Source: Lachnospiraceae bacterium (lineage in GTDB: Bacteria; Bacillota; Clostridia; Lachnospirales; Lachnospiraceae). From it: DNA of 64,000 nt. Of the stretch, positions 51,804-62,004 are shown piece after piece; within the stretch, counting starts at the first letter, position 1, and every line of letters starts with the position of its first letter. The stretch is from contig JAITGA010000013.1 of the NCBI GenBank assembly GCA_031280955.1, positions 23,857-87,856 of the forward strand, written 5' to 3'. A model generated the notes under the pieces. The model saw only the letters and a program-made list of their open reading frames with translations. It did not search any database and was not told where the DNA came from. Made by a program: the position numbers and the translations under genes.

Positions 51804-52639
51804 TGCTAAAAAGAGATATCCGGCAAATTAACAAAGACCTCGAGTTTATCAAAAGCGAGGATACCAACAGCAAGCTCACCACGCAGGCGTTCGCCAAGGA
51901 CGTTTGCGAGCTTTGCTGTAATATCAACGAAATTCTCGATGAACGCAGAAGTATTGTCATCGAGTGTGAAAAGACGAACAATGAGTTTAAACGGGCAATT
52001 ACCAACATTTCCCACGATATGCGGACACCGCTGACATCTGCCATTGGCTATACCAAGCTGTTACAGCAACTACTCACAGATGAAAACAAATCTCCCACCA
52101 AACAGGCGGAGTACATTGATATTATTGAGCATCGTTTGCAGTCACTTTCCCTGCTGATGGACAATCTTTTTGAATATGCCCAAGTGATAGAAGGAAAGGA
52201 GCGGTTTGAAACGCAGAACATAAATGTCGCCAATATACTCCGTGATACACTATCTGAGTTTTTCTACGAATTTGAAAAGAAAGGCTTCAAGGTAGAAACA
52301 AATATACCCGATGAGCCGATAAACAGACTTTGCGACCCTGCCGCCCTCAAAAGAGTGTTGGCAAATTTACTAAAAAACGCCGCCACTCATGGTCACAAAT
52401 ACATCCGGGTGGGACTTGATGACTACGGAATCGAAATTGCCAACAAGGCTGACTTGCGTGAGGTTGATGTGGAAAAAATATTCGAGCGATTCTATACTGC
52501 CGATTTGTCACGATCAGGCAAGAATACCGGGCTGGGGTTGGCGATTGCAAGGGAGTTGATGACCAGAACAGGGGGAGCTATTTCCGCAAGCACCGAGGGG
52601 GAGCTATTGATAATGAAGGTATCGTTAGGTCGTGAATGA
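51803..52639 (+). CDS. Soluble sensor histidine kinase without membrane segments
   Basis: 278 residues; the ATG overlaps the permease TAA (TAATG). There is no hydrophobic segment; a coiled-coil-like N-terminus (1-60) leads to the H box NISHDMRTPLTSAIGY (H71), N box VLANLLKNAATHG (N188, N192), a reduced G1 region (ANKADLREVDVEKIFERFY) and the G2 box KNTGLGLAIARELM. It presumably phosphorylates the regulator at 49128. Without its own sensor domain it may read the state of the ABC exporter. Confidence 0.92.
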   Translation: MLKRDIRQINKDLEFIKSEDTNSKLTTQAFAKDVCELCCNINEILDERRSIVIECEKTNNEFKRAITNISHDMRTPLTSAIGYTKLLQQLLTDENKSPTKQAEYIDIIEHRLQSLSLLMDNLFEYAQVIEGKERFETQNINVANILRDTLSEFFYEFEKKGFKVETNIPDEPINRLCDPAALKRVLANLLKNAATHGHKYIRVGLDDYGIEIANKADLREVDVEKIFERFYTADLSRSGKNTGLGLAIARELMTRTGGAISASTEGELLIMKVSLGRE

Positions 52640-52713
52640 CCTAGAGAATAAATTAGATATCAAAATGACAAAGTAATACCTTGCCGCTGCTTGTGACCTC
52701 AAAGATGATGTGT

Positions 52714-53832
52714 TCATGGGTTTGACAAATGAGTATGAATCCTCGCGATATTCTCAATACGACTGCCAAGCCCCATCAACATCATATCCACCAAAACCAA
52801 GGCTGCCATCATTTCCACCACCACTACTGCCCTGGGAACGATGCATGGGTCATGGCGACCCTTTAGGGCGATCGTTTTTTGTTGACCGAGTCGGTCAATT
52901 GTCTCTTGCGGTGCGGCTATAGATGGTGTTGGTTTAATGTGTACCCGCAGGATTATATCACTACCATCACTGATACCACCGCTGATACCGCCCCCGTGAT
53001 TGCTTAATTTCTCGGCTATTCCATTCTTATTTATCCGCAGGTAGCCATCGTTATAGTTACTGCCAAACTTATTACCGCAGCCCATACCATCCCCGATTTC
53101 TACTGCTTTCACTGCTCCAATCGACATCATCGCCTGAGCGAGGCGGGCATCGAGTTTTTGAAAAACCGGCTCACCCCATCCCGGTGGCACGCCTTTTATC
53201 CGACATTCTATCACCCCGCCGACGGAATCACCCTTGGCGATACACTCTTTTATCAAAAGTTCTGCCTCACGGTCAGCTTCATTACATGGCATCCGAGTTT
53301 TCCTGCTATAAACATCATCACGGGAAAAATCAGAAGTTTTTGTCACTACTGCTCCTATTCCTCGGGTAAAGGCAAGGACTTCAACCCCTGCCGCCAAAAG
53401 AACCTTTGCCGCAATTGCTCCCGCTGCCACCCGCGCTACTGTTTCCCGACCCGAAGCGCGACCGCCACCACGATAATCACGCCATCCATACTTGGCTTGA
53501 TAGCTGTAATCAGCATGACCGGGACGGAAAAAGTCACCGTCCTCTGTATATTCCTCAGAATTTGCCGACTTGTTCTCAATCAAAAGCGAAATCGGTGTTC
53601 CTGTTGTTTGCCCTTGAAACACTCCTGACAAAATTGTGACTTCATCGTCCTCATCACGGGGGGTGACGATATCACTTTGCCCCGGTCTGCGCCACCGCAG
53701 ATACGGCATGATGTCCGCTTCCGTAAGCGAAAGCCCTGCCGGACAACCATCTATGACTACCCCTGTCGCTGTTCCATGAGATTCACCCCAGGTCGTCACC
53801 GCAAAAAGCGTCCCTATCGTCGAACCCGCCAT
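52714..53832 (-). CDS. aroC: Chorismate synthase
   Basis: Last step of the shikimate pathway, FMN-dependent. 372 residues. GESHGTATGVVIDGCPAG, GTPISLLIENKS, the GWRDYRGGGRASGRETVARV motif and C-terminal GRHDPCIVPRAVVVVE are intact. Lies downstream of priA; converges with the kinase gene, separated by 74 bp without a clear terminator. Confidence 0.98.
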   Translation of the reverse strand: MAGSTIGTLFAVTTWGESHGTATGVVIDGCPAGLSLTEADIMPYLRWRRPGQSDIVTPRDEDDEVTILSGVFQGQTTGTPISLLIENKSANSEEYTEDGDFFRPGHADYSYQAKYGWRDYRGGGRASGRETVARVAAGAIAAKVLLAAGVEVLAFTRGIGAVVTKTSDFSRDDVYSRKTRMPCNEADREAELLIKECIAKGDSVGGVIECRIKGVPPGWGEPVFQKLDARLAQAMMSIGAVKAVEIGDGMGCGNKFGSNYNDGYLRINKNGIAEKLSNHGGGISGGISDGSDIILRVHIKPTPSIAAPQETIDRLGQQKTIALKGRHDPCIVPRAVVVVEMMAALVLVDMMLMGLGSRIENIARIHTHLSNP

Positions 53833-53910
53833 AAAACCTCCGTTATCCTTCTCAACTCCGCCTACTGCCTTACTCCGCCACTCATTTTATCAGCAAATTC
53901 CATTTGTTGC

Positions 53911-56142
53911 TTAGGTATTAAAGTCAAACTGTATTGTCACCCCGCTCAGTTCACCTGTTTTCTTCTTTGCCTCGATAAATGACTCCAAACAGTCCTTAAC
54001 ATCAATCAGACGATGATACTCGTGATGCTTTACATAAATGACAAAACGGTAAACATCGTTGATTTTCGCTATCGCTGCCGAGGCGGGTCCGATAATCCCG
54101 AGGCTTTTGTCTTCTATGAGGCTTGTTGCTGCCAATACCAGTTCCCTGCCCGCCTGTCTGCCTTTTTCCTCATCATCACTGCCAAGCCAGATGGCGAGGA
54201 TATGCGAAACCGGCGGATAAGCCGCCAACTCACGGTACATTATCTCCTCGGCAAAAAAGGCAGGGAAATCCTGATTCGCTGCATGGACGATACTATAATG
54301 TTCGGGTCTGTATGTCTGGATTACTACCTCTCCCGCTTTCGTCCCCCGTCCTGCCCGTCCTGCTGCTTGAGTAAGGAGCTGAAAGGTACGCTCTCCGGCA
54401 CGAAAATCATTGATGTTGAGCGACAAATCAGCGGCGAGGATACCTACAAGGGTGACATTGGGAAAATCATGCCCTTTGACTATCATCTGTGTCCCGACGA
54501 GTATGTCTGCCATCCCGCTACCAAAGACCGAGAGAATTTCCTCATAACTTTCTTTTTTCTTGGTGGTATCGCCATCCATTCTGATGATTCTCGCCTGCGG
54601 CCAAAGCTTTTCCAGATTCTCCACTACCTGTTGTGTCCCTGCCTTAAAACCGAGGAAGTATTGGGAATCACACTGGGGACAACGTAGCAACTGCGCTGTT
54701 TTGTAACCGCAATAATGGCAAAGCATCCGCCCTCCTTGATGTTTAGCCAGAGAAACATCACAATGAGGACATTGATGGACATGACCACAGGAACGGCAAG
54801 AGACGAAGCCCGAATAACCGCGGCGATTGAGAAACAGCATTACCTGCTCACCTGCCGCCAACTTTGCGCTGATTAGCTCTTGCAAACGCCGACTAAACAT
54901 CCCGCGATTGCCATCCCACAGTTCCTTACGCATATCGACAACACTCACCTGCGAAAGACATCCGCCGCCGGGGCGGCTATCCATGCGAAAGAGCCGATAC
55001 TCACCGCTCATTGCCCGATGGTACGCCTCAAGTGACGGGGTTGCTGATCCCAGTACCAGACTGGCTTCTTTCATCAGGGCTATCTGTGCTGCTGTCTCAC
55101 GAGCATGATAACGAGGTGTCTGTTCGCTTTTGTAACTGGTTTCATGTTCTTCATCAATGATGATAATCCCCAAATCCGGGAAAGGGACGAAAAGTGCCGA
55201 GCGTGGTCCGATAATAATGTCGATTTCACCACGGCGAGCTCGTTCACATTGGTCAAACCTCTCCCCTGCCGAAAGTGAGGAATTGATAACGGAAACCCGA
55301 TCGCCAAAGTGTTTGTAAAAGCGAAGCAAAGTCTGATATGTGAGGGCAATCTCGGGAATCAACAAGATACATTGCCGTCCTTTTGCGATTACCTCCTTGA
55401 TGAGGTGAATATAAACCTCGGTCTTGCCGCTGCCGGTAATGCCGTGTAGTAGATATGTTCCCCGCTTTCCGCTTTGGTAATCGCTAGTAATCTCGTCCAC
55501 AATCAGCTTTTGATCCTGCCTAAGTACCAACGCTGCTTCCTTTGTTTGCTTTAGTCTAACGGGATTACGATAGAAACTAACCGTTTCCACCGCTATCACC
55601 CCCTGCTTTTCGAGATTGCTAAGTGTTGCCTTGGAAACCGCCAGTTTGACTGCGACCAATTCATACGGCAGCAGTTCTTCCTCTAATAATGCCCGCAAAA
55701 TACGGACTTTTGCATTGTGTTTTTTGTTGACTGCTTCGGTCAATAGGGTGGTAATCTCTTCTTTTCCCATCAACCGCTGAATTGACTTTTTTTCTTTGGG
55801 GCGAAATGCACGTTTGGCAGGAAGAACCGTTTTGAGGGCGGCTATCATCGTCCCCCCGTACCGGGTTTTCATCCATGCCGCCAACTTGATAGCATCTGCG
55901 GTTATCCCCACTCCCGCCTTGGTGATACCGGCGATTTCCTTTATTTTTTCCTCCGGATATTCTGATGTCTCGTTAAGTTCGATGACAAAGCCGTTGATGA
56001 GGCGATTGCCCTTGCCAAAAGGAACCGTTACTCCCATCCCTACTGTAATAGTTTCGCTGAGGTCTGGCGGTATTTTGTATATAAAAGGTCGATCGACACT
56101 TTCGTGGGTAATATTTACGATTATATTGGCGTATCGCAGCAT
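53911..56142 (-). CDS. priA: Primosomal protein N' (replication restart helicase PriA)
   Basis: 743 residues. N-terminal DNA-binding domains (1-200), Walker A GITGSGKTEVY, IIIDEEHETSYKSEQ, and between helicase lobes the two zinc sites with four CxxC pairs (CRSC, CPHC, CHYC, CPQC). C-terminal helicase lobe includes VGTQMIVKGHDFPNVTLVGI. Restarts stalled forks. Downstream of murE by about 30 bp. Confidence 0.98.
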   Translation of the reverse strand: MLRYANIIVNITHESVDRPFIYKIPPDLSETITVGMGVTVPFGKGNRLINGFVIELNETSEYPEEKIKEIAGITKAGVGITADAIKLAAWMKTRYGGTMIAALKTVLPAKRAFRPKEKKSIQRLMGKEEITTLLTEAVNKKHNAKVRILRALLEEELLPYELVAVKLAVSKATLSNLEKQGVIAVETVSFYRNPVRLKQTKEAALVLRQDQKLIVDEITSDYQSGKRGTYLLHGITGSGKTEVYIHLIKEVIAKGRQCILLIPEIALTYQTLLRFYKHFGDRVSVINSSLSAGERFDQCERARRGEIDIIIGPRSALFVPFPDLGIIIIDEEHETSYKSEQTPRYHARETAAQIALMKEASLVLGSATPSLEAYHRAMSGEYRLFRMDSRPGGGCLSQVSVVDMRKELWDGNRGMFSRRLQELISAKLAAGEQVMLFLNRRGYSGFVSCRSCGHVHQCPHCDVSLAKHQGGRMLCHYCGYKTAQLLRCPQCDSQYFLGFKAGTQQVVENLEKLWPQARIIRMDGDTTKKKESYEEILSVFGSGMADILVGTQMIVKGHDFPNVTLVGILAADLSLNINDFRAGERTFQLLTQAAGRAGRGTKAGEVVIQTYRPEHYSIVHAANQDFPAFFAEEIMYRELAAYPPVSHILAIWLGSDDEEKGRQAGRELVLAATSLIEDKSLGIIGPASAAIAKINDVYRFVIYVKHHEYHRLIDVKDCLESFIEAKKKTGELSGVTIQFDFNT

Positions 56143-56173
56143 TAATACTTACTCCAAGTCTGCTTACTTATAT

Positions 56174-57712
56174 TTAGTAACTATTCTGACGGCACAATTG
56201 CTTGATGATATCACGTTCATCCATCGGGTATCTTTGTCCTTTGATTTCCTGATAATCTTCATGCCCTTTCCCTGCCAGAACAATAATATCACCTGACCGT
56301 CCGTTTCCCAGTGCATAAGCAATCGCTTCACTACGATCGATAATTTCCACGAACTCTCCCGCTGTCGCCTCGATTCCGCTACGGATATCGTCGATAATCG
56401 CCTGTGGCTCTTCATTGCGAGGATTATCCGAGGTAATAATCGAAAAATCGGCAAGCTCCCCGCTGATACGACCCATTTGTAACCGTCGCTCACGGTCACG
56501 ATTGCCGCCGCAACCAAAGAGGCAAACCAGACGTTGTGGCTGATACTCCCTTAGTGACAAAAGCAGGCTCTCAAGACTGAGGGCGTTGTGGGCGTAGTCG
56601 ATTAAAACAATGAAGCGATCGGTAACGGCGATCATCTCCGCCCGCCCTTTTACCCTGATTGTTTGCAGCGCATGAGTGATGTCGGCGGCGGATACGCCTA
56701 AGTAGTGTCCGGTGAGAATGGCTGCCAAGGCATTGTAAACGCCAAAGCGGCCGGGGATGGCGATATTCACCGCTAACTCCACACAACCACTTACCACAAA
56801 TTTGATCCCGATACTGTCATTTTCACGATAGAGCGACAAAGCCGAAGCGCATAAATGCGCTGCGAACAAGTTCGCTGATGGCGACATTTGCGTATCTTTA
56901 TCATCCATTACCCGATAACGAATGATTTCACAGGTGCTCGCGGCGATGATTTGCTCACAGTACTCATCGTCATGATTGACGAGACCGATACGGCACTGAC
57001 GAAAAAGCATACTCTTACATTCCCGGTACTCATCAAAATCAGTATGTTCACCATAACCAATATGATCGGGTGAGAGATTGGTGAAAATACCGATATCGAA
57101 GATGATTCCTGCTGTGCGGTGGAGCTTGAAGCCCTGCGAAGATGTCTCGATAACGACGATATCCATCCCCTCATCCGCCATTTCTCGCAAGTACCGATGC
57201 AGCAACAAGGACTCAGGAGTCGTGTTAAAGGCAGGATAGCGGTGTTCGCCAACAATAACCTCAATCGTACCAATCAGTCCGACCCGATAACCGCCTTGCT
57301 CCAGTACACTTTTTATCATATAAGCAGTCGTGGTTTTCCCTTTTGTCCCCGTTATGGCGACGGTTTTTAGTTCCTTAGCAGGATGACGGTAGCGATTGGC
57401 GGCTATGATAGCCATTGCGTAGCGAGTACATTTTACCTCGATAATAGTCAAGGAGTTGTTAGAAAGCAGGGTATTATCAGCAGAGAATTTCTCCGCAAAA
57501 ATGTCTTCAGCGACAACAACGGCACGAACTTTACTTTTGATAACAACATCAAGAAAATCATGACCATCACTATGGAGACCGGATATGCAAATGAACAAAT
57601 CACCAGCCATTACCCGGCGGGAATCACTAGTTACCTCACGAATATCAACGTCAACGCTTCCCCCGCCTCGACACTGATAATGAAGACCATCAAGCAAATC
57701 GGCAAGCAGCAT
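56174..57712 (-). CDS. murE: UDP-N-acetylmuramoyl-tripeptide synthetase MurE
   Basis: Adds the third residue of the peptidoglycan stem peptide. 512 residues. ATP loop TGTKGKTTT (121-129), TTPESLLLHR, and the carbamylated lysine region ECKSMLF (K233). DNPR (429-432) in SDNPRNEEP is the signature for meso-diaminopimelate; lysine enzymes have DDPN at this place. It is separated from the usual dcw cluster. Confidence 0.96.
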   Translation of the reverse strand: MLLADLLDGLHYQCRGGGSVDVDIREVTSDSRRVMAGDLFICISGLHSDGHDFLDVVIKSKVRAVVVAEDIFAEKFSADNTLLSNNSLTIIEVKCTRYAMAIIAANRYRHPAKELKTVAITGTKGKTTTAYMIKSVLEQGGYRVGLIGTIEVIVGEHRYPAFNTTPESLLLHRYLREMADEGMDIVVIETSSQGFKLHRTAGIIFDIGIFTNLSPDHIGYGEHTDFDEYRECKSMLFRQCRIGLVNHDDEYCEQIIAASTCEIIRYRVMDDKDTQMSPSANLFAAHLCASALSLYRENDSIGIKFVVSGCVELAVNIAIPGRFGVYNALAAILTGHYLGVSAADITHALQTIRVKGRAEMIAVTDRFIVLIDYAHNALSLESLLLSLREYQPQRLVCLFGCGGNRDRERRLQMGRISGELADFSIITSDNPRNEEPQAIIDDIRSGIEATAGEFVEIIDRSEAIAYALGNGRSGDIIVLAGKGHEDYQEIKGQRYPMDERDIIKQLCRQNSY

Positions 57713-57744
57713 TGTTCACCCTTTCATCAGCAAATCATCGCCAG

Positions 57745-58836
57745 TTAACCTACCACCTTGTTCTTACCGCTGCCTTTGCCAAGATGGAGATTCCTGTTCC
57801 CCTCGTTAAACACCTTTGACAGTTCATCATTTTGATGAGCGCAGGTAATCCCAAATGTAATCGTAGCCCGAATACTGTCTTCACCGCAGATAATATCGGT
57901 TTCTTCCAGTTCCTTGCGAACCGTCTCCAACAGCTCAATTGCATCTTTTCTTTCATCATGACAAAGAAGAAGCAAGAATTCCTCCGCTCCCCAGCGAGCG
58001 CATTGATTATTTCCTTTGATATGCTTATTGATTATAGCGGCAACTGTGCGGATTACCTCATCACCACCCTCATGACCGAACTCATCGTTGATAAGACGGA
58101 AATTATCAATATCACCGATAGCTATATGATAACAGGTGTTATTGTCAGTATTGATTTTGTGGGTGTCACGCAAATATCCTATCATGCTATGGCGATTCAT
58201 GATTCCCGTCAAATCGTCGATTGCTTCCAAGCGTGACAGCTTCTCTTCTTTGTCGGCAAGTTCCTCTTGGTTGATTTTCTTTTCATGGGCAAAGACTAAA
58301 GAAGCGAAGATAAGCATCATCAAACACACGGAGGCATTGAACAGATAATACATTTCCGAAGCCCCCGGCGACAGCAGATAGTATGTCTCCCCCTCCGTGA
58401 TATGAAGAATCCGGGTAAATAGGAGCATTAGTATTGCCAGACCGCTTAGCATGTATATATGGGCTTTGCGCTCCTTTGTCATTTCCTCGGTAAGGCGCAG
58501 AACATAAAACGCCATCGGGATCATTGCAAAGATATAGAGGGCAAAACCGCTTTCCCAACCCAAGAGTATCAATGCCAAGGTCGAGTGAATCATAATTTCA
58601 TAATAAGCAATCAATGTACAAGTGCGCAAATTCGCCGCATCAATGACTATCGCCATCAGCAAGTAAACGATGACGCTAAAGCAATTAAAAATAGCCATCA
58701 CATGGATACCCAAAGAAAAGAATGATATCATTAGAAACGAATGTACGACAACACAAGCAACGGCTGCCAATTTAATCCGGGCGGCGATTCTCTCCGTCCC
58801 TACGACTGCTTCTCCACCTTTCATAAAAATCTGCAT
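57745..58836 (-). CDS. Membrane GGDEF protein with altered signature
   Basis: 363 residues. Six membrane segments fill residues 20-185, then a GGDEF domain (200-363) with DDLTGIMNR, GDIDNFRLINDEFGHEGGDEV and a terminal HLGKGSGKNK. The signature itself reads RWGAEEF (residues 281-287), i.e. GAEEF for GG(D/E)EF; the second glycine, which contacts GTP, is alanine. It may be a weak or inactive diguanylate cyclase, or a GTP sensor. Start ATG 58836 follows AGGAGGG. Confidence 0.9.
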   Translation of the reverse strand: MQIFMKGGEAVVGTERIAARIKLAAVACVVVHSFLMISFFSLGIHVMAIFNCFSVIVYLLMAIVIDAANLRTCTLIAYYEIMIHSTLALILLGWESGFALYIFAMIPMAFYVLRLTEEMTKERKAHIYMLSGLAILMLLFTRILHITEGETYYLLSPGASEMYYLFNASVCLMMLIFASLVFAHEKKINQEELADKEEKLSRLEAIDDLTGIMNRHSMIGYLRDTHKINTDNNTCYHIAIGDIDNFRLINDEFGHEGGDEVIRTVAAIINKHIKGNNQCARWGAEEFLLLLCHDERKDAIELLETVRKELEETDIICGEDSIRATITFGITCAHQNDELSKVFNEGNRNLHLGKGSGKNKVVG

Positions 58837-58867
58837 TGCTATCCCTCCTGATAAACCACGGCAGAAA

Positions 58868-59740
58868 TCAAACAGTTTCTCTGCTTAACTCCTTTTTTGC
58901 CATAAAGTATTCCATGCTAACCTGATATCCCGATTTGCCATAAACACTCATGATATCTGTATATGTATAACCTACAAATGAACTTTCAATCCCACTCTCC
59001 CATAGATGCTTTGTTCCCAATCGCACCATCATGGTGGCGATTCCCTGACCGCGGTACTTCGTCTTCGTTGCCGTACAACCCACCGCTCCTGAGCCTTTGA
59101 CGGCATCATCAGTCGCCGCATAAACCATCAAAGCCCCGACTACCTCATCACCACGAAGGGCAATCAAAGCTCGCTGTCCGGTATCAGGATGATAGAGTTC
59201 CTCATTCATATAATATTTGACAAAAAAGTCCTCGGCATCAGCAATACATTCCCTGACTGCGTCCATGTCGGCGGGTTTTGCGAAGCGATAGCAGATACCG
59301 TCTACTATATCACCGAGATTATGACCGTCATCAATAAAATCCGCCAGTTTCATCTCCATGTCAAAACAGTCTTTTTCATTCCATGCGTGGAAAAATCCCC
59401 GCTTTTCAAAGAAACGGTAATGACCGCTTGGTTTCGGTATCCCCGGGGTGATATAAGCCTTTCCCGCTCCGATTACGATGTCATTATATCCTTTTTCTAT
59501 CACATACGCTTCCGATTTAGCCAAAAGAGATGAACCGATACCTTGGTTTTGATATGATTTGTCCACGCAAAGCAGATATATCACATTGCCGTTTATTACC
59601 GATACCCCCACCAACTTTCCCTCGGCTTCATGGCTGATGATATGATTGTCCTTGTCACCCAGAATCCGCTTGACAGTTGCTTTATCCCTGATGACCTCCG
59701 GCATTGTTTCCCGAAAAAGCTTATAAATTTCCTTTATCAT
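58868..59740 (-). CDS. Tandem GNAT acetyltransferase
   Basis: 290 residues holding two GNAT folds. The first (1-135) has LLCVDKSYQNQGIGSSLLAK, a good acetyl-CoA loop (QGIGSS); the second (150-290) has CTATKTKYRGQGIATMMV (RGQGIA). The family with a duplicated fold includes mycothiol-synthase-like and antibiotic acetyltransferases; the substrate is unknown. Alone between the GGDEF gene and rny. Confidence 0.88.
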   Translation of the reverse strand: MIKEIYKLFRETMPEVIRDKATVKRILGDKDNHIISHEAEGKLVGVSVINGNVIYLLCVDKSYQNQGIGSSLLAKSEAYVIEKGYNDIVIGAGKAYITPGIPKPSGHYRFFEKRGFFHAWNEKDCFDMEMKLADFIDDGHNLGDIVDGICYRFAKPADMDAVRECIADAEDFFVKYYMNEELYHPDTGQRALIALRGDEVVGALMVYAATDDAVKGSGAVGCTATKTKYRGQGIATMMVRLGTKHLWESGIESSFVGYTYTDIMSVYGKSGYQVSMEYFMAKKELSRETV

Positions 59741-59763
59741 CGTTCAACTCCGCTAACGTCTAA

Positions 59764-59785
59764 TGGGAACGTTTTCACGTTCCCA
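59764..59785. terminator. Hairpin after rny
   Basis: TGGGAACG TTTTCA CGTTCCCA, perfect 8-bp stem 14 bp beyond the rny stop. A T-tract is lacking on the minus strand (TTAGACG follows), so termination would be weak. Confidence 0.4.
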
Positions 59786-59798
59786 CCAAACTTGTCCA

Positions 59799-61352
59799 TT
59801 ACTTTGCGTAATCAACTACTCTTGATTCTCTGATCACATTTACCTTGATTAGTCCCGGATATTCCATTTCTGCTTCCACCTGCTTTGAGATATCTCGTGC
59901 CAGCAAAATCATGTCGGCATCGGATATTTCCTCGGGACTTACCATAACCCTGATTTCCCTGCCTGCTTGAATCGCAAACGACCTGTCAACACCCTTGAAA
60001 TTGTTGGATATTTCTTCCAACTGCCGCAAGCGGCTGGTGTAAGTCTCGAGGGTATCACGCCTCGCCCCCGGGCGAGCTGCCGATATCGCATCCGAAGCTT
60101 GGACGATGCAAGCCACCAATGATTGCGGTTCGCAGTCACCATGATGTGATTCAACAGCATTGAGTACTACTGCTGATTCCTTGTACTTGCGGCATAGCTC
60201 TGCCCCAAGCTGAATATGCGATCCCTCTGTTTCTTGGTCAATCGCCTTGCCGATGTCATGCAAAAGCCCGGCACGTTTCGCCATTCTGACATCAAGCCCC
60301 ATCTCCGAAGCCAAAAGCCCGGACAAATGCGCTACCTCGATCGAGTGCTTTAAGGCATTTTGCCCGAAACTGGTACGGAATTTCATCTTGCCCAGTAGCT
60401 TGACCAGTTCAGGATGGACTCCATGTACACCTACCTCTAAGGTAGCCTGTTCACCCTCGGTCTTAATCATTGCTTCCACTTCTTTTTGTGCCTTTTCAAC
60501 CATTTCCTCAATTCTGGCAGGGTGAATACGCCCGTCCACTATCAACTTCTCTAAGGCGATTCGTGCCACTTCGCGGCGAATGGGGTCAAAGGCTGACAAA
60601 ATTACAGCTTCGGGAGTATCATCAATAATCAAGTCAACACCCGTCATCGTCTCCAGAGCCCTGATATTGCGCCCCTCACGACCGATGATTCTGCCTTTCA
60701 TTTCGTCATTTGGCAGCGGCACCACAGAAATAGTCGTTTCCGTCACATGATCTGCCGCACACCTTTGAATAGCGGTTACTACATACTCCTTTGCTTTCTT
60801 GTCTGCTTCTTCCTTGGCTCTGCTTTCCATTTCTTTGATAAGCATCGCTGTTTCGTGTCTTACTTCTTCCTCAACGGCATTTAAGAGTTGTACCTTTGCC
60901 TGTTCAGTAGTCAAACCCGATATCCGTTCCAACTCCTGCAACCGCTGTTCGTTCAGTTTTGCAATCTCCGCACGTTGTTTCACCATGCTTTCTTCACGAG
61001 AGTTTAGACTTTGCTCTTTGCGTTCGATCTGTTCTGTCTTACGATCGATGGTTTCCTCTTTTTGTTGAATCCTGCGTTCAAATCTTTGTACTTCCGCGCG
61101 TCTTTCCCTGATTTCCTTGTCAATTTCGTTCTTCGACCTAAGTGTTTCTTCTTTCACTTCCAGTAAGGACTCACGCTTTTTCGTCTCCGCAGTTTTCAAA
61201 GCTTCGTCAATAATTTCCCGTGCTTTTTGCTCCGCATTGCCTATCTTCGACTCCGTCACCCGCTTGCGGTAACTGGTAGTCAAGGATATGACAATAGGAA
61301 CGGCGACAACTAGAGTTGCTACTACTGTAATGATGATGTGAATATACGTCAT
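59799..61352 (-). CDS. rny: Ribonuclease Y
   Basis: Membrane-bound endonuclease that starts bulk mRNA decay in Firmicutes. 517 residues. N-terminal membrane helix (1-24), long charged coiled coil (30-200), KH domain with [15 protein letters not shown], and HD domain with [17 protein letters not shown] lies before the ATG at 61352. Confidence 0.98.
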   Translation of the reverse strand: MTYIHIIITVVATLVVAVPIVISLTTSYRKRVTESKIGNAEQKAREIIDEALKTAETKKRESLLEVKEETLRSKNEIDKEIRERRAEVQRFERRIQQKEETIDRKTEQIERKEQSLNSREESMVKQRAEIAKLNEQRLQELERISGLTTEQAKVQLLNAVEEEVRHETAMLIKEMESRAKEEADKKAKEYVVTAIQRCAADHVTETTISVVPLPNDEMKGRIIGREGRNIRALETMTGVDLIIDDTPEAVILSAFDPIRREVARIALEKLIVDGRIHPARIEEMVEKAQKEVEAMIKTEGEQATLEVGVHGVHPELVKLLGKMKFRTSFGQNALKHSIEVAHLSGLLASEMGLDVRMAKRAGLLHDIGKAIDQETEGSHIQLGAELCRKYKESAVVLNAVESHHGDCEPQSLVACIVQASDAISAARPGARRDTLETYTSRLRQLEEISNNFKGVDRSFAIQAGREIRVMVSPEEISDADMILLARDISKQVEAEMEYPGLIKVNVIRESRVVDYAK

Positions 61353-61622
61353 TAAGGAGCACCTCCATATGAAATTTTTATTGTAAAATAACGCTACAAT
61401 GAAAGAACCGCAACCGAATGGCGATTAGAAGCGAACAAACGGAGACTCCCCCCCGCTGATATATCAATCAATGATGGATTGCCGATTATCCGCCAACCCT
61501 TCATGCGCCTTCTACAATAATCTAATCTTATACGCAAAATCAAGTGATGTCAATGTTTATTCGGAAAGTTTTGGAAGCTGTTAAGAAAGTATAACAAAAG
61601 CATTAAAAGCATCCGTAACACA
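61353..61622 (-). promoter_or_regulatory. rny leader and promoter
   Basis: Promoter on the minus strand: TTGACA (61553-61548), a 17-bp spacer and TAAGAT (61530-61525). Transcription from about 61518 gives a leader of about 165 bases before rny, containing a run of seven G and, near its end, ATTGTA ... TACAAT. No gene is seen in this 370-bp gap apart from the toxin-antitoxin promoter on the other strand. Confidence 0.65.
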
Positions 61623-61651
61623 TTGACATTGTGCGCACAATGTGCTACATT
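61623..61651 (+). promoter_or_regulatory. Toxin-antitoxin promoter with 18-bp palindromic operator
   Basis: TTGACA at 61623-61628, a 17-bp spacer and TACATT at 61646-61651. The perfect palindrome ACATTGTGCGCACAATGT (61626-61643) covers the -35 box and the spacer, so a ribbon-helix-helix antitoxin bound there would block RNA polymerase. Confidence 0.8.
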
Positions 61652-61722
61652 TTGGTGGAGATATTACGAGAAGTTCTCAAACAAAACATGAACAAACCGA
61701 AAATGTGAAAGGGGTGAGATTT

Positions 61723-62004
61723 ATGCCAGTAAGTACAGGCGCAAACACCAATATAAATATCCGTGTAAACAACGAAGTAAAAAATAAGGCACAAGAAGTA
61801 TTTTCAGCTTTGGGGCTTGATATGACTTCTGCAGTAAACATCTTTTTAAGGCAAGCAATCCGCAAAAATGGTATCCCATTTGACTTGATAGCAGATAAAC
61901 CGCAAAGAAAAACGCGGCAATTCGGGAGATTGAAGGATAAAATGTGGGAAGCAGACGACCATGATTGGTTTGAGCCGTTAGAAGATTTTAAGGAGCATAT
62001 GTGA
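61723..62004 (+). CDS. RelB/DinJ-type antitoxin with PIN-partner C-terminus
   Basis: 93 residues from the ATG at 61723, preceded by AAAGGGGTGAG. Residues 8-50 form a ribbon-helix-helix of the RelB/DinJ type (NINIRVNNEVKNKAQEVFSA, then GLDMTSAVNIFLRQAI). The last 30 residues (FGRLKDKMWEADDHDW ... LEDFKEHM) resemble the C-terminal ends of antitoxins that neutralise PIN toxins. It overlaps the toxin start (TGATG). It most likely binds the palindrome upstream. Confidence 0.88.
   Translation: MPVSTGANTNINIRVNNEVKNKAQEVFSALGLDMTSAVNIFLRQAIRKNGIPFDLIADKPQRKTRQFGRLKDKMWEADDHDWFEPLEDFKEHM

Noticed and set aside
54013..54687. Long + strand open frame inside priA
   Set aside because: Antisense to the conserved helicase and zinc regions of priA.
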